Source: CAVYGB01 sp046734815 (GTDB lineage: Bacteria > Myxococcota_A > Polyangia > Fen-1088). Taken from it: 64,000 nucleotides of DNA. The notes beneath the pieces were generated by a model, which was given only the letters and a program-made list of their open reading frames with translations, was not told the origin of the DNA and made no database searches. The stretch's first letter is position 1, and each line of letters opens with the position of its first letter. The translations under genes and the position numbers were made by a program. The stretch is taken from assembly GCA_046734815.1 (NCBI GenBank), contig JBKPRZ010000179.1, positions 3,017 through 67,016 of the forward strand. The letters run 5' to 3'. Below are positions 23,801-32,157 of this stretch, piece by piece.

Positions 23801-24550
23801 TCACGTCGCCCGACCGCCGCCGTTCAGCCGCGCGGCCAGGCCTCGGTTGTCCAGGAAGGTGGCCCGCGTCCGGACCTCCGCCAGCAGGCGGAACATGTCT
23901 TCCAGCTGCGGCCACAGCCCCCGCTCGTCGATCTCCCAGGAGTGGCCCCAGATGTGAAACACGCCCCCTCGCTCGAGGGCCAGGGTCAGGAGCCCGCGCG
24001 CGAGGTCGATGGGCTTCACCGGCGCGGCCAGCGGATAGCCGTAATCGCGGAGCGCCTTCAGGTGCCCGCGGCGCAGGCAATGCAGGACATGCACGACGCG
24101 GGGGTGGGGGTAGACCTGCACGCTGGGCGCGATCCGGAATCGATCCGTGGGCCGGTCCAGGCACAGCCAATCGGCCGTGCGGGCGCCCCGGTAGCCGGCA
24201 GCGGCGACCTCCACCACGTGCGCCGGGGTGAACTTGCCGCCGGGATAACAGAAGGAGGCGATCTCGTCCCCGGTCACGTCCGCGAGCCAGCTCTTGCAGT
24301 CGCGGATCTCCGCGCGGGCTCGCTCGCGATCCAGCGAGGTGAGAGGCAGGTGGCTCAGGGTGTGCCCACCGATCTCGAAGCGCTTCGCCAGCTGGGCGAC
24401 GGCGCGCGCCTCGAGGACCGGACGCTCGGGGTTGGCGCGGGGAACGTAGAAGCAGCCGGGGAGCTGGTACTTTTCCAGAAGGTCGGCCAGCCGCAGATCC
24501 TGGGGGGCGCCGTCGTCCCAGCTGGTGGTCACCAGCAGCTCAGCAGGCAC
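23801..24550 (-). CDS. Polysaccharide deacetylase (NodB-homology domain)
   Basis: Encodes 249 residues. NodB motif 1 is TTSWDDGAPQD, motif 2 is GGHTLSHLPLT with the two metal-binding histidines, and motif 3 is FCYPGGKFT. A later FHIWGHSWEIDE supplies the C-terminal catalytic histidine. Such enzymes remove N- or O-acetyl groups from glycans or glycolipids using a divalent metal. There is no signal peptide, suggesting action on cytoplasmic precursors. It overlaps the upstream GT4 gene by 11 bp, so the two are co-translated. Confidence 0.92.
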   Translation of the reverse strand: MPAELLVTTSWDDGAPQDLRLADLLEKYQLPGCFYVPRANPERPVLEARAVAQLAKRFEIGGHTLSHLPLTSLDRERARAEIRDCKSWLADVTGDEIASFCYPGGKFTPAHVVEVAAAGYRGARTADWLCLDRPTDRFRIAPSVQVYPHPRVVHVLHCLRRGHLKALRDYGYPLAAPVKPIDLARGLLTLALERGGVFHIWGHSWEIDERGLWPQLEDMFRLLAEVRTRATFLDNRGLAARLNGGGRAT

Positions 24551-25688
24551 GGCCGATCTCCCGGTACAGCTCCTCCAGCTGATCGTGAACCCGGCTCAGC
24601 TGGTACCTCTGGCTGGCCAGCCCCAGCGCGGCCTGCCGCATGGCCGGCCAGCGCTCGGGCTGCGAGAGCAAGTCTTTCAAGCCGTGGCCGAGGGCGTCGG
24701 CCGAGGGTTCGACGATGAGCCCCGCGCCCACCTTGGCGACGTCGTCCAGGTTGCAGGCCCGCGAGAGCAGGCAAGGGACGCCGAAGGCGAGCGCTTCCAG
24801 CGCCGTCACGGGGAGCCCCTCCGCGAACGAGGGCAACGTGAAGATGGAGGCAGCTCGATAGGCATCTTCGAGCTCATCGCCGGTGAGCAGGCCGGTGAGC
24901 AGGACGTTCGGTCCCCGCCAGCCCGGGGTCAGGTCCACCCGGTTCTCCGCCGGTCCGGCCAGAACGAACACCGGACCATCCGGCGCGAACCGCGCGGCCA
25001 CGTCGAGGAGGAGATCGACCCCCTTGCCGGCGCGCAGGCGGCCCACGTAGAGCACGATGGGCCGGCCGTCCACGCCGAAGCGGGCGCGAAAACGCGCGCC
25101 GTCGCCGGGGCGCAGCGGGGTGGCCACGCCGTTGGGGATGAGCCGCAGCTTGTCGCGAGGCACACCCAGCGCCAGACAGCTCTCCGCCTCGGCGTCGGTC
25201 ATCACCTGGATGGCCTGGCAACGCGCCAGGGTCCTTCGACCGAGCAGAGACATCAGGGCGCGCTTGACCGCTGCCCGACCCCGGGCGGCCGCGAGGCTGA
25301 GCCCACCGTGCGCCGTGAGCAGCACGGGAAGCGAGCGGGCCGCCGCGCGCTCGACTGCCCGGTAGGTGAGCCAGGTGAAAAACTCGTGCACGTGCACGAC
25401 GTCGGCGCCGTTCAGGACACGGTCCGCGGCGGAGGCGAAGCCCAGGGGGGCAAAGAGGTTCTGTCTCACCAGACGCTGGCTGAGGTTTCGCACCCGGACG
25501 ACCTCCACCGATCCCACACGCTCGCGCAGCACCGGCACCCGCCCCCGACGTGAGGCGGCGTCGGTGGTGAGCACGGTGACCTCATGCCCGCGGCGGGCCA
25601 TGTCCTCGGCCAGCTGGCTGCACACCGTCACCGGCCCGCCGAACGAAAGGGCAGGCACGTAATAGGGGATGACGTAGGCGATTCGCAA
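24540..25688 (-). CDS. Glycosyltransferase, GT4 family
   Basis: Encodes 382 residues from TTG 25688; a longer frame to 26045 reads antisense-like sequence over the methyltransferase gene and is rejected. GT-B markers: RIAYVIPYYVPALSFGGPV at the N-terminus, the acceptor-domain ADVVHVHEFF, then IVLYVGRLRAGKGVDLLLD, TLPSFAEGLPVTALEA (E-x7-E) and NLDDVAKVGAGLIVEP. Likely adds a sugar to the lipid-linked repeat unit. It sits between a methyltransferase (8 bp upstream) and a deacetylase (overlap) on minus, a three-gene glycan-modifying operon. Confidence 0.93.
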   Translation of the reverse strand: MRIAYVIPYYVPALSFGGPVTVCSQLAEDMARRGHEVTVLTTDAASRRGRVPVLRERVGSVEVVRVRNLSQRLVRQNLFAPLGFASAADRVLNGADVVHVHEFFTWLTYRAVERAAARSLPVLLTAHGGLSLAAARGRAAVKRALMSLLGRRTLARCQAIQVMTDAEAESCLALGVPRDKLRLIPNGVATPLRPGDGARFRARFGVDGRPIVLYVGRLRAGKGVDLLLDVAARFAPDGPVFVLAGPAENRVDLTPGWRGPNVLLTGLLTGDELEDAYRAASIFTLPSFAEGLPVTALEALAFGVPCLLSRACNLDDVAKVGAGLIVEPSADALGHGLKDLLSQPERWPAMRQAALGLASQRYQLSRVHDQLEELYREIGRAC

Positions 25689-25696
25689 GGGCCCGG

Positions 25697-26503
25697 TCAA
25701 GTATCGCCCGCGCGGCCCGCAACGGTGGACGGTCCCGCTCCCGCCCCCGCTCCCGTGGCGGCCGGCGGCTGGCAAAGGAGGGCGCAATGGTAGGTGAGGA
25801 GACTGGTGGCCAGACGCGGGGTCGAAGCGAGCAAGGTCCGCTTGACCACATACTTGGCGGTTCCGAGCTTGAACCGGCTCCCCGCCCGCTGCTCGGCGGC
25901 ATCGTGAATGGCGCGCGAGGGCGTGTACAGCCGTTGCTTCAACACGGTGAGCCCGCAGGTTTGCAGGAGCAACCGGATGGTCCGAGGCGAGAAGAAGTTG
26001 ATGTGCCCCACTCCGTCCGGCCGATAGCTCTCTCCCATCATCCACTCGGCCGAGAGGTTGTCCTCGGTGGGCACCTCCACCAGGACGTGGTTGCCCAGGC
26101 GGCTCGCCTCGTAGAGCAGGAGCCGAGGATTCTCCACGTGCTCGATGACGTGGCTGAGGATGACCAGGTCGAACTGCCGCTGACGGTAGGGGAGCCGGTA
26201 GCCATCAAAAAGTGAACACTCCACCAGGTGCGGTATCTCTCGCTTGCGAATGATCTCCACAGCGGAGGACGAGATCTCCGCGGCATAGAGGCGCTGGCCG
26301 AACGCCAGCTGGCTGAGACGAAGGAGGACCGAGCCCTCGCCCGCCCCGATCTCCAGGACAGTGGCCGGGGCGAGGTCACGGGCGAGGTCGACCACACTTT
26401 GCGCCTTGTCGAGCGCGCCCAGCCACCGCCAGGCCGCCTCCGACCCGTCGTAGGCGTGGTCGTAGAGAGCCTGGAGGTCCTTTCGCACCTGGGGCTGGCC
26501 CAT
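25697..26503 (-). CDS. Class I SAM-dependent methyltransferase
   Basis: Encodes 268 residues from ATG 26503; an in-frame TTG at 26542 would add 13 residues. Motif I is ATVLEIGAGEGSVLLRL, motif II LYAAEISSSAVEIIR and motif IV QFDLVILSHVIEHVENP, followed by the usual LVEVPTEDN. The Ala/Gly-rich tail is low complexity. First gene of the minus-strand trio with the GT4 and the deacetylase and divergent from the methyltransferase at 26665. Probably methylates a sugar residue; substrate unknown. Confidence 0.88.
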   Translation of the reverse strand: MGQPQVRKDLQALYDHAYDGSEAAWRWLGALDKAQSVVDLARDLAPATVLEIGAGEGSVLLRLSQLAFGQRLYAAEISSSAVEIIRKREIPHLVECSLFDGYRLPYRQRQFDLVILSHVIEHVENPRLLLYEASRLGNHVLVEVPTEDNLSAEWMMGESYRPDGVGHINFFSPRTIRLLLQTCGLTVLKQRLYTPSRAIHDAAEQRAGSRFKLGTAKYVVKRTLLASTPRLATSLLTYHCALLCQPPAATGAGAGAGPSTVAGRAGDT

Positions 26504-26664
26504 GTCGTCCGCATCAATACCCCGAAGGTTTCTCTGGTTCAAATCCGGCGGCCCGCGTTGACGCCCGGGATTGGCTTGTCTACGTTACGTTCATGTTGGG
26601 CTACGCAGCGGCGGCCTTCGTCAGGCGGCGGTGCTGGTGAGCTGGTGACGAGGAACGCCAGCCC

Positions 26665-27429
26665 GTGACCCGGTCCTCCCTGCACGACACGCTGGTGCGG
26701 CTGGCGCCCCGTTCGGCGGCCCTCCGGCTGGCGGTCTACCTGCGGGAGATGGCCCGCCTGGGGCGGTCGGCCGGGCCCGGTCCGCTGGGCGGCTGGATGC
26801 GCGAGTTCCCGCGCTGGCAACGGACCATCCGGTCAGGGGTGAGCCCGCTGCAGGCGCAGACCCCCTGGATCACCTACGGCGCCATCCGCTTCGTCGAGGA
26901 GTTGCTGCGGCCGGAGATGCGGGTGTTCGAATACGGCGCCGGGGGATCGACCCTGTTCTTCGCCGCGCGCGTCCGCGAGGGGGTCTCGGTGGAGCACGAC
27001 CCGGCCTGGGCGCAGGCCGTCCGCGCCGCGCTGGCCGAGCGGGGGCGCACGAACTGGAAGGTCCAGCTTGTCGAACCGGTGGCCGACGACAACGGCGCCG
27101 ACCCGGCCGATCCCGATGGCTACGCGTCCTCGGATCCGCCCTCGGCCGGGCGGTCGTTCCGGGCCTATGCCGCCGCCATCGAGGCCTTCCCCCCGGCCAG
27201 CTTCGATCTGGTGGTCATCGATGGACGCGCGCGCCCCTCCTGCTTCCGGCACGCCTGGCCGCGGGTCACGCCGGGCGGGTGGCTGCTGCTCGACAACGCC
27301 GAACGCGCCACCTACGGCCGCGTGCACGTCGAGCTCGAGCGCATGGGCTGGAGCAAGCGGTGCTTCCCCGGCCCCACGCCCTACGCGTTCAACTTCTCCG
27401 AGACCTGCCTCTGGCAGCGCCCCTCCTGA
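26665..27429 (+). CDS. Putative SAM-dependent methyltransferase-like protein
   Basis: Encodes 254 residues from GTG 26665. A Rossmann core is visible: RVFEYGAGGSTLFFAARV as motif I, VSVEHDPAW as motif II, SFDLVVIDGRARPSC and PGGWLLLDNAER as later motifs. The first ~70 residues are Arg-rich with no family match. It belongs to a group annotated as class I methyltransferases in glycan loci, but the catalytic target is unknown. It precedes the rfb operon by 175 bp on the same strand. Confidence 0.8.
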   Translation: MTRSSLHDTLVRLAPRSAALRLAVYLREMARLGRSAGPGPLGGWMREFPRWQRTIRSGVSPLQAQTPWITYGAIRFVEELLRPEMRVFEYGAGGSTLFFAARVREGVSVEHDPAWAQAVRAALAERGRTNWKVQLVEPVADDNGADPADPDGYASSDPPSAGRSFRAYAAAIEAFPPASFDLVVIDGRARPSCFRHAWPRVTPGGWLLLDNAERATYGRVHVELERMGWSKRCFPGPTPYAFNFSETCLWQRPS

Positions 27430-27536
27430 GGGCTGTCGGCGCACGAGACACCTGCAGGCCCGGCCAATCCCGCGCCGTAGGGGGCGGTCCTGCGTCGCGA
27501 TCGGCGGAGAGTTCAGCAGCGGCAGCAGCGATGCTG

Positions 27537-27596
27537 TATCATGCGGCGAGGCGTTGCATCGCGGGGCTGCAGAGCTCCGCACAGGACCTCGGGAGG
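27537..27596 (+). promoter_or_regulatory. Candidate -10 element and SD for the CDP-sugar operon
   Basis: TATCAT at 27537-27542 matches five of six -10 positions but has no good -35. GGGAGG at 27591-27596 is a strong Shine-Dalgarno sequence 8 bp before the rfbF ATG. The 175-bp gap from the previous stop makes this the natural start of the operon. Confidence 0.35.
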
Positions 27597-27604
27597 TCGA
27601 GAGC

Positions 27605-28378
27605 ATGAAAGTCGTGATTCTGGCCGGCGGCATGGGTACCCGTCTCAGCGAGGAGACAGCGGTCAAGCCCAAGCCGATGGTCGAGATCGGCGGCAAGCCG
27701 ATCCTGTGGCACATCATGAAGATCTTCTCCGCCCACGGCCTGCACGAGTTCGTGATCTGCCTGGGGTACAAGGGCTACGTCATCAAGGAATACTTCGCGA
27801 ACTACTTCCTCCACACCTCGGACGTGACCATCAATCTGGCCACCAACGGTCTGGAGGTTCACAACAGCAAGGCCGAGCCCTGGAAGATCACCCTTGTCGA
27901 CACCGGGGACCAGTCCATGACCGGCGGGCGGCTCAAGCGGGTGGCGCCTTACCTCCACCCCAACGAGCGGTTCTGCATGACCTACGGCGACGGGCTGGCG
28001 GACATCAACGTCACCGACCTGATCCGCTTTGCCAAGAAACGTGGGACCCTGGCCACCTTGACCGCCACCCAGCCGGGAGGCCGGTTCGGCGCGCTGGAGC
28101 TGTCGGACGAGACGGTGCGCGCGTTCCGGGAGAAGCCGGCCGGGGACGGCGGCTGGATCAACGGCGGGTTCTTCGTGCTCCACCCCGAGGTGCTCTCGTA
28201 CATCGAGGGCGACGGCACGGTGTGGGAGCGCGAACCGATGGAGCGCCTGGCGAAGGAGGGGCAGCTCTCGGCTTACTTGCACCGGGGTTTCTGGCACCCG
28301 CTCGATACCCTGCGCGACAAGCGGGCGCTGGACGAGCAGTGGAGCGGGGGCGCGGCGCCCTGGAGAATCTGGGACTGA
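27605..28378 (+). CDS. rfbF: Glucose-1-phosphate cytidylyltransferase
   Basis: Makes CDP-glucose from CTP and glucose-1-phosphate, the entry step to CDP-6-deoxysugars. Encodes 257 residues from ATG 27605 with a strong SD. The nucleotidyltransferase signature VVILAGGMGTRLSEET, the family-typical KPKPMVEIGGKPILWHIMK, YGDGLADINVTDLI and GGWINGGFFVLHPEV all match RfbF/DdhA, length about 257. The stop overlaps the rfbG start by 1 bp (TGATG), so coupled translation is expected. Confidence 0.96.
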   Translation: MKVVILAGGMGTRLSEETAVKPKPMVEIGGKPILWHIMKIFSAHGLHEFVICLGYKGYVIKEYFANYFLHTSDVTINLATNGLEVHNSKAEPWKITLVDTGDQSMTGGRLKRVAPYLHPNERFCMTYGDGLADINVTDLIRFAKKRGTLATLTATQPGGRFGALELSDETVRAFREKPAGDGGWINGGFFVLHPEVLSYIEGDGTVWEREPMERLAKEGQLSAYLHRGFWHPLDTLRDKRALDEQWSGGAAPWRIWD

Positions 28379-29445
28379 TGGACCGCCGCTTCTGGCGGGG
28401 CAGGCGGGTGCTCCTGACCGGACACACCGGCTTCAAGGGAAGCTGGCTGTCCCTCTGGTTGCAGGAGGCGGGCGCGGAAGTGCTCGGTTACGCCCTCGAT
28501 CCACCCACCGAGCCGAGCTTGTTTTCCCTGGCCGACGTGGCGGCGGGAATGAAACACGTGCTGGGCGACGTGCGGGACGCCGAGAAGGTGCGCCACCTGT
28601 TCAAGGACTTCCAGCCCGAGATGGTCTTTCACCTGGCGGCGCAAGCTCTGGTGCGAGACTCCTACGAGCGGCCGGTCGAGACCTTCGCCACCAACGTGAT
28701 GGGCACCGCGCACGTGCTGGAGGCCGTCCGGGCCACGCCGTCGGTGAAGGTGGCGGTGATGGTCACCAGCGACAAGTGTTACGAGAACCGCGAATGGGTA
28801 TGGGGCTACCGGGAGCAGGACCCCATGGGCGGTCACGATCCCTATTCCGCCAGCAAGGGCTGCGCCGAGCTGGTGGTCGCGTCGTATCGACGGTCCTTCT
28901 TCGCCGATGGCTCGGGGCGAGCGGCGGCGCTGGCCAGCGTGCGGGCCGGCAACGTGATCGGCGGCGGTGACTGGGCCCGCGACCGGTTGCTGCCGGACGC
29001 CGTGCGCGCCTTTGCCAGGGGACAATCGCTGGTGGTGCGGAACCCGGCCGCGGTACGACCCTGGCAACACGTGCTCGAGCCGCTGGATGGTTACCTGCGG
29101 CTGGCCGAGCAGCTGCACGCGGACGGACCGCGGTTCGAGGGCGCCTGGAACTTCGGGCCCGACGACACCGATTCGCGGAGCGTGGAGGAGGTCATCGGGC
29201 TGGTGACCCGGCTGTGGGGTGAGGGGGTCGCCTGGGAACGGGATGGAAGCGTGCAGCCGCACGAAGCCCGGTCCCTGCGTCTGGATTGTTCTAAGGCCAG
29301 GCTGCTGCTGGGCTGGAAGCCGCGGCTGGACCTGGAGGCGGCGCTGGGCTGGGTGGTCGCCTGGTACAAGGACTGGCAGCACGGAGCCAACATCCGGGCG
29401 CTCAGCTTGCGCGACATCAACCGGTACGAGGCGCTGCGATCATGA
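28378..29445 (+). CDS. rfbG: CDP-glucose 4,6-dehydratase
   Basis: Converts CDP-glucose to CDP-4-keto-6-deoxyglucose using tightly bound NAD. Encodes 355 residues. The short-chain dehydrogenase fold shows VLLTGHTGFKGSWLSLWL (nucleotide binding), FHLAAQALVRDSY, VMVTSDKCYENREW (the TSDK motif typical of this family) and DPYSASKGCAELV with the catalytic Tyr and Lys; VRPWQHVLEPLDGYL and LDCSKARLLLGWKP follow. Middle gene of the operon; its end overlaps the C-methyltransferase start by 4 bp. Confidence 0.96.
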   Translation: MDRRFWRGRRVLLTGHTGFKGSWLSLWLQEAGAEVLGYALDPPTEPSLFSLADVAAGMKHVLGDVRDAEKVRHLFKDFQPEMVFHLAAQALVRDSYERPVETFATNVMGTAHVLEAVRATPSVKVAVMVTSDKCYENREWVWGYREQDPMGGHDPYSASKGCAELVVASYRRSFFADGSGRAAALASVRAGNVIGGGDWARDRLLPDAVRAFARGQSLVVRNPAAVRPWQHVLEPLDGYLRLAEQLHADGPRFEGAWNFGPDDTDSRSVEEVIGLVTRLWGEGVAWERDGSVQPHEARSLRLDCSKARLLLGWKPRLDLEAALGWVVAWYKDWQHGANIRALSLRDINRYEALRS

Positions 29446-30689
29446 CTCAATCGAAGGTGCACTGCCGCCTGTGCGAGGCGGAGCTGTCGCGGGTATTCGT
29501 CGACCTCGGGATGTCGCCGCTGTCGAACGCCTACCTGCCGTCCGACCGGCTGCACGAGATGGAGCCTTTTTACCCGCTGCGGGTGTACGTGTGCGAGCGT
29601 TGCCTGCTGGTCCAGCTGCCCGAGGTGCAGAAGGCGGCCAGCATCTTCGGCGACGAGTACCTCTACTTTTCCTCGTACTCCGATTCCTGGCTGCGCCACT
29701 GCGAGCGCTACGCGGCCATGGCCTGCGAGCGCTTCCAGTTGTCGCGCGACAGCCTGGTGGTCGAGCTGGCCAGCAACGACGGGTACCTCCTCCAATATTT
29801 CCTGGCCCGCGGCATTCCCGTGCTGGGGGTCGAGCCGTCGAGCAACGTGGCCAGGGTGGCGGTCGAGCAGAAAGGGGTGCCCACCCTGGTGCGCTTCTTC
29901 GGGGTGGAGACCGCCCGCCAGCTGCGCGCCGAGGGCAAGACCGCCGACCTGATCGTGGGCAACAACGTGCTGGCGCACGTGCCGGACCTTCACGATTTCG
30001 TGGGCGGCATGAAGGAGCTGCTGGCCCCGGGCGGCACCATCACGGTCGAGTTCCCGCACCTGGTCCGGCTGATCGAGCAGAATCAGTTCGACACCATCTA
30101 CCACGAACATTTCAGCTACTTCTCCTTCCTCACCGCCCGCAAGGCCTTCGAGGCCCATGGGATGCTGGTCTTCGACGTGGAGGAATTGCCCACCCACGGA
30201 GGTTCGTTGCGGCTGTACGTGCGCCACGCGGAGGGCGATCGTCGGCCGGTCACCCCCGCGGTGGGCGAGCTGGACGCCAGGGAACGCGCCGCCGGCTACG
30301 CCGAGCTGCCCGCCCACCTGGCCTTCCGCACCCGCGTCGAACGCACCAAGCGCGACCTCCTCGCCTTCCTGATCGAGGCCCGGAGCGCGGGCAAGCGGGT
30401 CTGCGGGTACGGCGCTCCCGCCAAGGGTAACACCCTGCTGAACTACTGCGGCGTGCGCGAGGACTTCGTCGACTTCACGGTCGATCGCAGCCCGCACAAG
30501 CAAGGGCGTCACCTGCCGGGAACCCACATCCCGATCTTCGCGCCCGAGCGCCTGGATCAGGCGCGCCCGGACTACGTCCTGATCCTGCCATGGAACCTGA
30601 AGGACGAGATCATCACCCAGTTGTCGGCGGTGCGCGGCTGGCGTGGCCGCTTCGTGGTTCCCATCCCGCAGCTCGAGATCATCGAATGA
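29442..30689 (+). CDS. Sugar C-methyltransferase (NovU/TylCIII type)
   Basis: Encodes 415 residues in three parts: an N-terminal zinc-binding region with CRLCEAELS and VYVCERCLLVQ; a SAM domain with VVELASNDGYLLQYFLARG and DLIVGNNVLAHVPDL; and the C-terminal Methyltransf_14 region with VCGYGAPAKGNTLLNYC and YVLILPWNLKDEI. These match NDP-4-keto-sugar C-methyltransferases (Methyltransf_13/14), which methylate the carbon next to a keto group, at C3 or C5. Placed right after rfbG, its substrate should be CDP-4-keto-6-deoxyglucose or its epimer. Overlaps both neighbours by 4 bp (ATGA). Confidence 0.93.
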   Translation: MTQSKVHCRLCEAELSRVFVDLGMSPLSNAYLPSDRLHEMEPFYPLRVYVCERCLLVQLPEVQKAASIFGDEYLYFSSYSDSWLRHCERYAAMACERFQLSRDSLVVELASNDGYLLQYFLARGIPVLGVEPSSNVARVAVEQKGVPTLVRFFGVETARQLRAEGKTADLIVGNNVLAHVPDLHDFVGGMKELLAPGGTITVEFPHLVRLIEQNQFDTIYHEHFSYFSFLTARKAFEAHGMLVFDVEELPTHGGSLRLYVRHAEGDRRPVTPAVGELDARERAAGYAELPAHLAFRTRVERTKRDLLAFLIEARSAGKRVCGYGAPAKGNTLLNYCGVREDFVDFTVDRSPHKQGRHLPGTHIPIFAPERLDQARPDYVLILPWNLKDEIITQLSAVRGWRGRFVVPIPQLEIIE

Positions 30690-31219
30690 AGGTCACGCCC
30701 GCGGGCCTCGACGGGGCGTTCGCGATCGATCTCGAGCCACACACGGACGAGCGCGGTTTCTTCGCCCGGTCGTTCTGCGCCGACGAGCTGGCCCGGCACG
30801 GGCTGAACGGCCGGGTCAGCCAGATGAACGTGTCGTTCAACCGCAGCAAGGGCACCCTGCGCGGCATGCACTACCAGCGCGATCCGCACGGCGAGGAGAA
30901 GATCGTGCGCTGCACGCGCGGTAGCATCGTGGACGTGATCGTGGACATTCGGCCCCGCTCGTCCACCCGCGGCCGCTGGGTGGCGCTGGAGCTCACGGCG
31001 GACAACCGCCGTGCGCTGTACATTCCCCTGGGCTTTGCCCATGGCTTCCAGACCTTGACCGACGACGCCGAGGTGCTGTACCTGATGAGCAACTCGTATG
31101 TGCCCGGGTCGGCCGCCGGGTATCGATACGACGATCCCGTCTTCGGGATCCGCTGGCCCGAGCGCCCCACCGTCATCTCGGCCAAGGACCTGGATTACCC
31201 GCCGTTCGAGGCCGCATGA
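30686..31219 (+). CDS. RmlC-like nucleotide-sugar 3-(5-)epimerase
   Basis: Encodes 177 residues from ATG 30686. Cupin-fold RmlC signatures: LEPHTDERGFFARSFCADE, SFNRSKGTLRGMHYQ with the catalytic histidine, IVDVIVDIRPRSSTRGRW, and LYIPLGFAHGFQTLTDDAEVLY. It should epimerise the CDP-4-keto sugar at C3 or both C3 and C5, as NovW or RmlC does with dTDP sugars. Start set by the 4-bp overlap with the preceding stop; overlaps the next gene by 4 bp. Confidence 0.93.
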   Translation: MKVTPAGLDGAFAIDLEPHTDERGFFARSFCADELARHGLNGRVSQMNVSFNRSKGTLRGMHYQRDPHGEEKIVRCTRGSIVDVIVDIRPRSSTRGRWVALELTADNRRALYIPLGFAHGFQTLTDDAEVLYLMSNSYVPGSAAGYRYDDPVFGIRWPERPTVISAKDLDYPPFEAA

Positions 31220-32157
31220 AACGCGCGCTGGTCACCGGTGCGGGCGGCTTCGTGGGCCGCTGGACCTTGCAAGCGCTGATCGAGCGCGGCTACGAGGTGC
31301 ACGCCTGGGACCTGCGCGAAGCTCCGCCCGGGCAAGAGCGGATCACCTGGCACCGGGGGGACCTGCTCGCCCCGGGCGAGATCGGGCGCGTCCTCCGCTC
31401 AGTGCGACCCACCCACCTCCTGCACATGGCGTGGTACGCGGCGCACGGGAAGTTCTGGCACGCCGAGCAGAATGTGCCCTTCTTGCAGGCCAGTCTCGAG
31501 TTGCTGCTGACCTTCCAGGAGATCGCCGGGCAGCGGATGGTCGGGGTGGGGACCTGCGCGGAATACGACTGGGCCCACGGGTACTGCGCCGAAGGCGTGA
31601 CCCCGTTGCGCCCGGCAACCCTGTATGGCGTGGCGAAAGATGCGCTCCGGCGCGTCCTCGAGAGCTTTGCTCCCGGACGCGGCATCAGCTGGGCCTGGGC
31701 CCGGCTGTTCCTGCTGTACGGACCGAACGAGGACCGCCGCCGCCTGGTGGCCTCGGCCATCACGTCGCTGCTGCAGGGGCAGGAAGCGCCCTTTTCCCAT
31801 GGGCAGCAGGTCCGCGACTTCATGCACGTCCGGGACGTGGCGGGCGCGCTGGTGGCCCTGCTGGACTCGGCGGTGGAGGGCGCGGTCAACGTCGCCTCGG
31901 GCACCCCCACCCGCATCCGCGACCTGGTGGAAGAGATCGCCGGGATCCTGCAGACCCCCCAGCTGGTTCGCTTCGGGGCGTTGCCCGCGCCCCCCGACGA
32001 TCCCCCGCTGCTGCTGGCCAGCACGCGCCGGCTGGTCGAGGAGGTGCGCTTCGTCCCGCGCTTCGATCTGCACGCGGGTCTGAAGGACACGATCGAGTGG
32101 TGGCGCGGATCCCCGGGTCTGAGCGTTCGAGCTGATGAGCGTCCTTCCGACCGGTAG
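31216..32157 (+). CDS. NAD(P)-dependent nucleotide-sugar reductase/epimerase
   Basis: Extended short-chain dehydrogenase of 313 residues: RALVTGAGGFVGRWTLQAL (cofactor site), MVGVGTCAEYDWAHG and the YGVAK catalytic motif (Tyr-x3-Lys), then ARLFLLYGPNEDRRRLV and GQQVRDFMHVRDVAGAL. By position it is the likely 4-ketoreductase that completes the CDP-deoxysugar (compare NovS or abequose synthase RfbJ), but an epimerase role is possible. Its 3' end overlaps the YbhN gene by 23 bp. Confidence 0.88.
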   Translation: MKRALVTGAGGFVGRWTLQALIERGYEVHAWDLREAPPGQERITWHRGDLLAPGEIGRVLRSVRPTHLLHMAWYAAHGKFWHAEQNVPFLQASLELLLTFQEIAGQRMVGVGTCAEYDWAHGYCAEGVTPLRPATLYGVAKDALRRVLESFAPGRGISWAWARLFLLYGPNEDRRRLVASAITSLLQGQEAPFSHGQQVRDFMHVRDVAGALVALLDSAVEGAVNVASGTPTRIRDLVEEIAGILQTPQLVRFGALPAPPDDPPLLLASTRRLVEEVRFVPRFDLHAGLKDTIEWWRGSPGLSVRADERPSDR

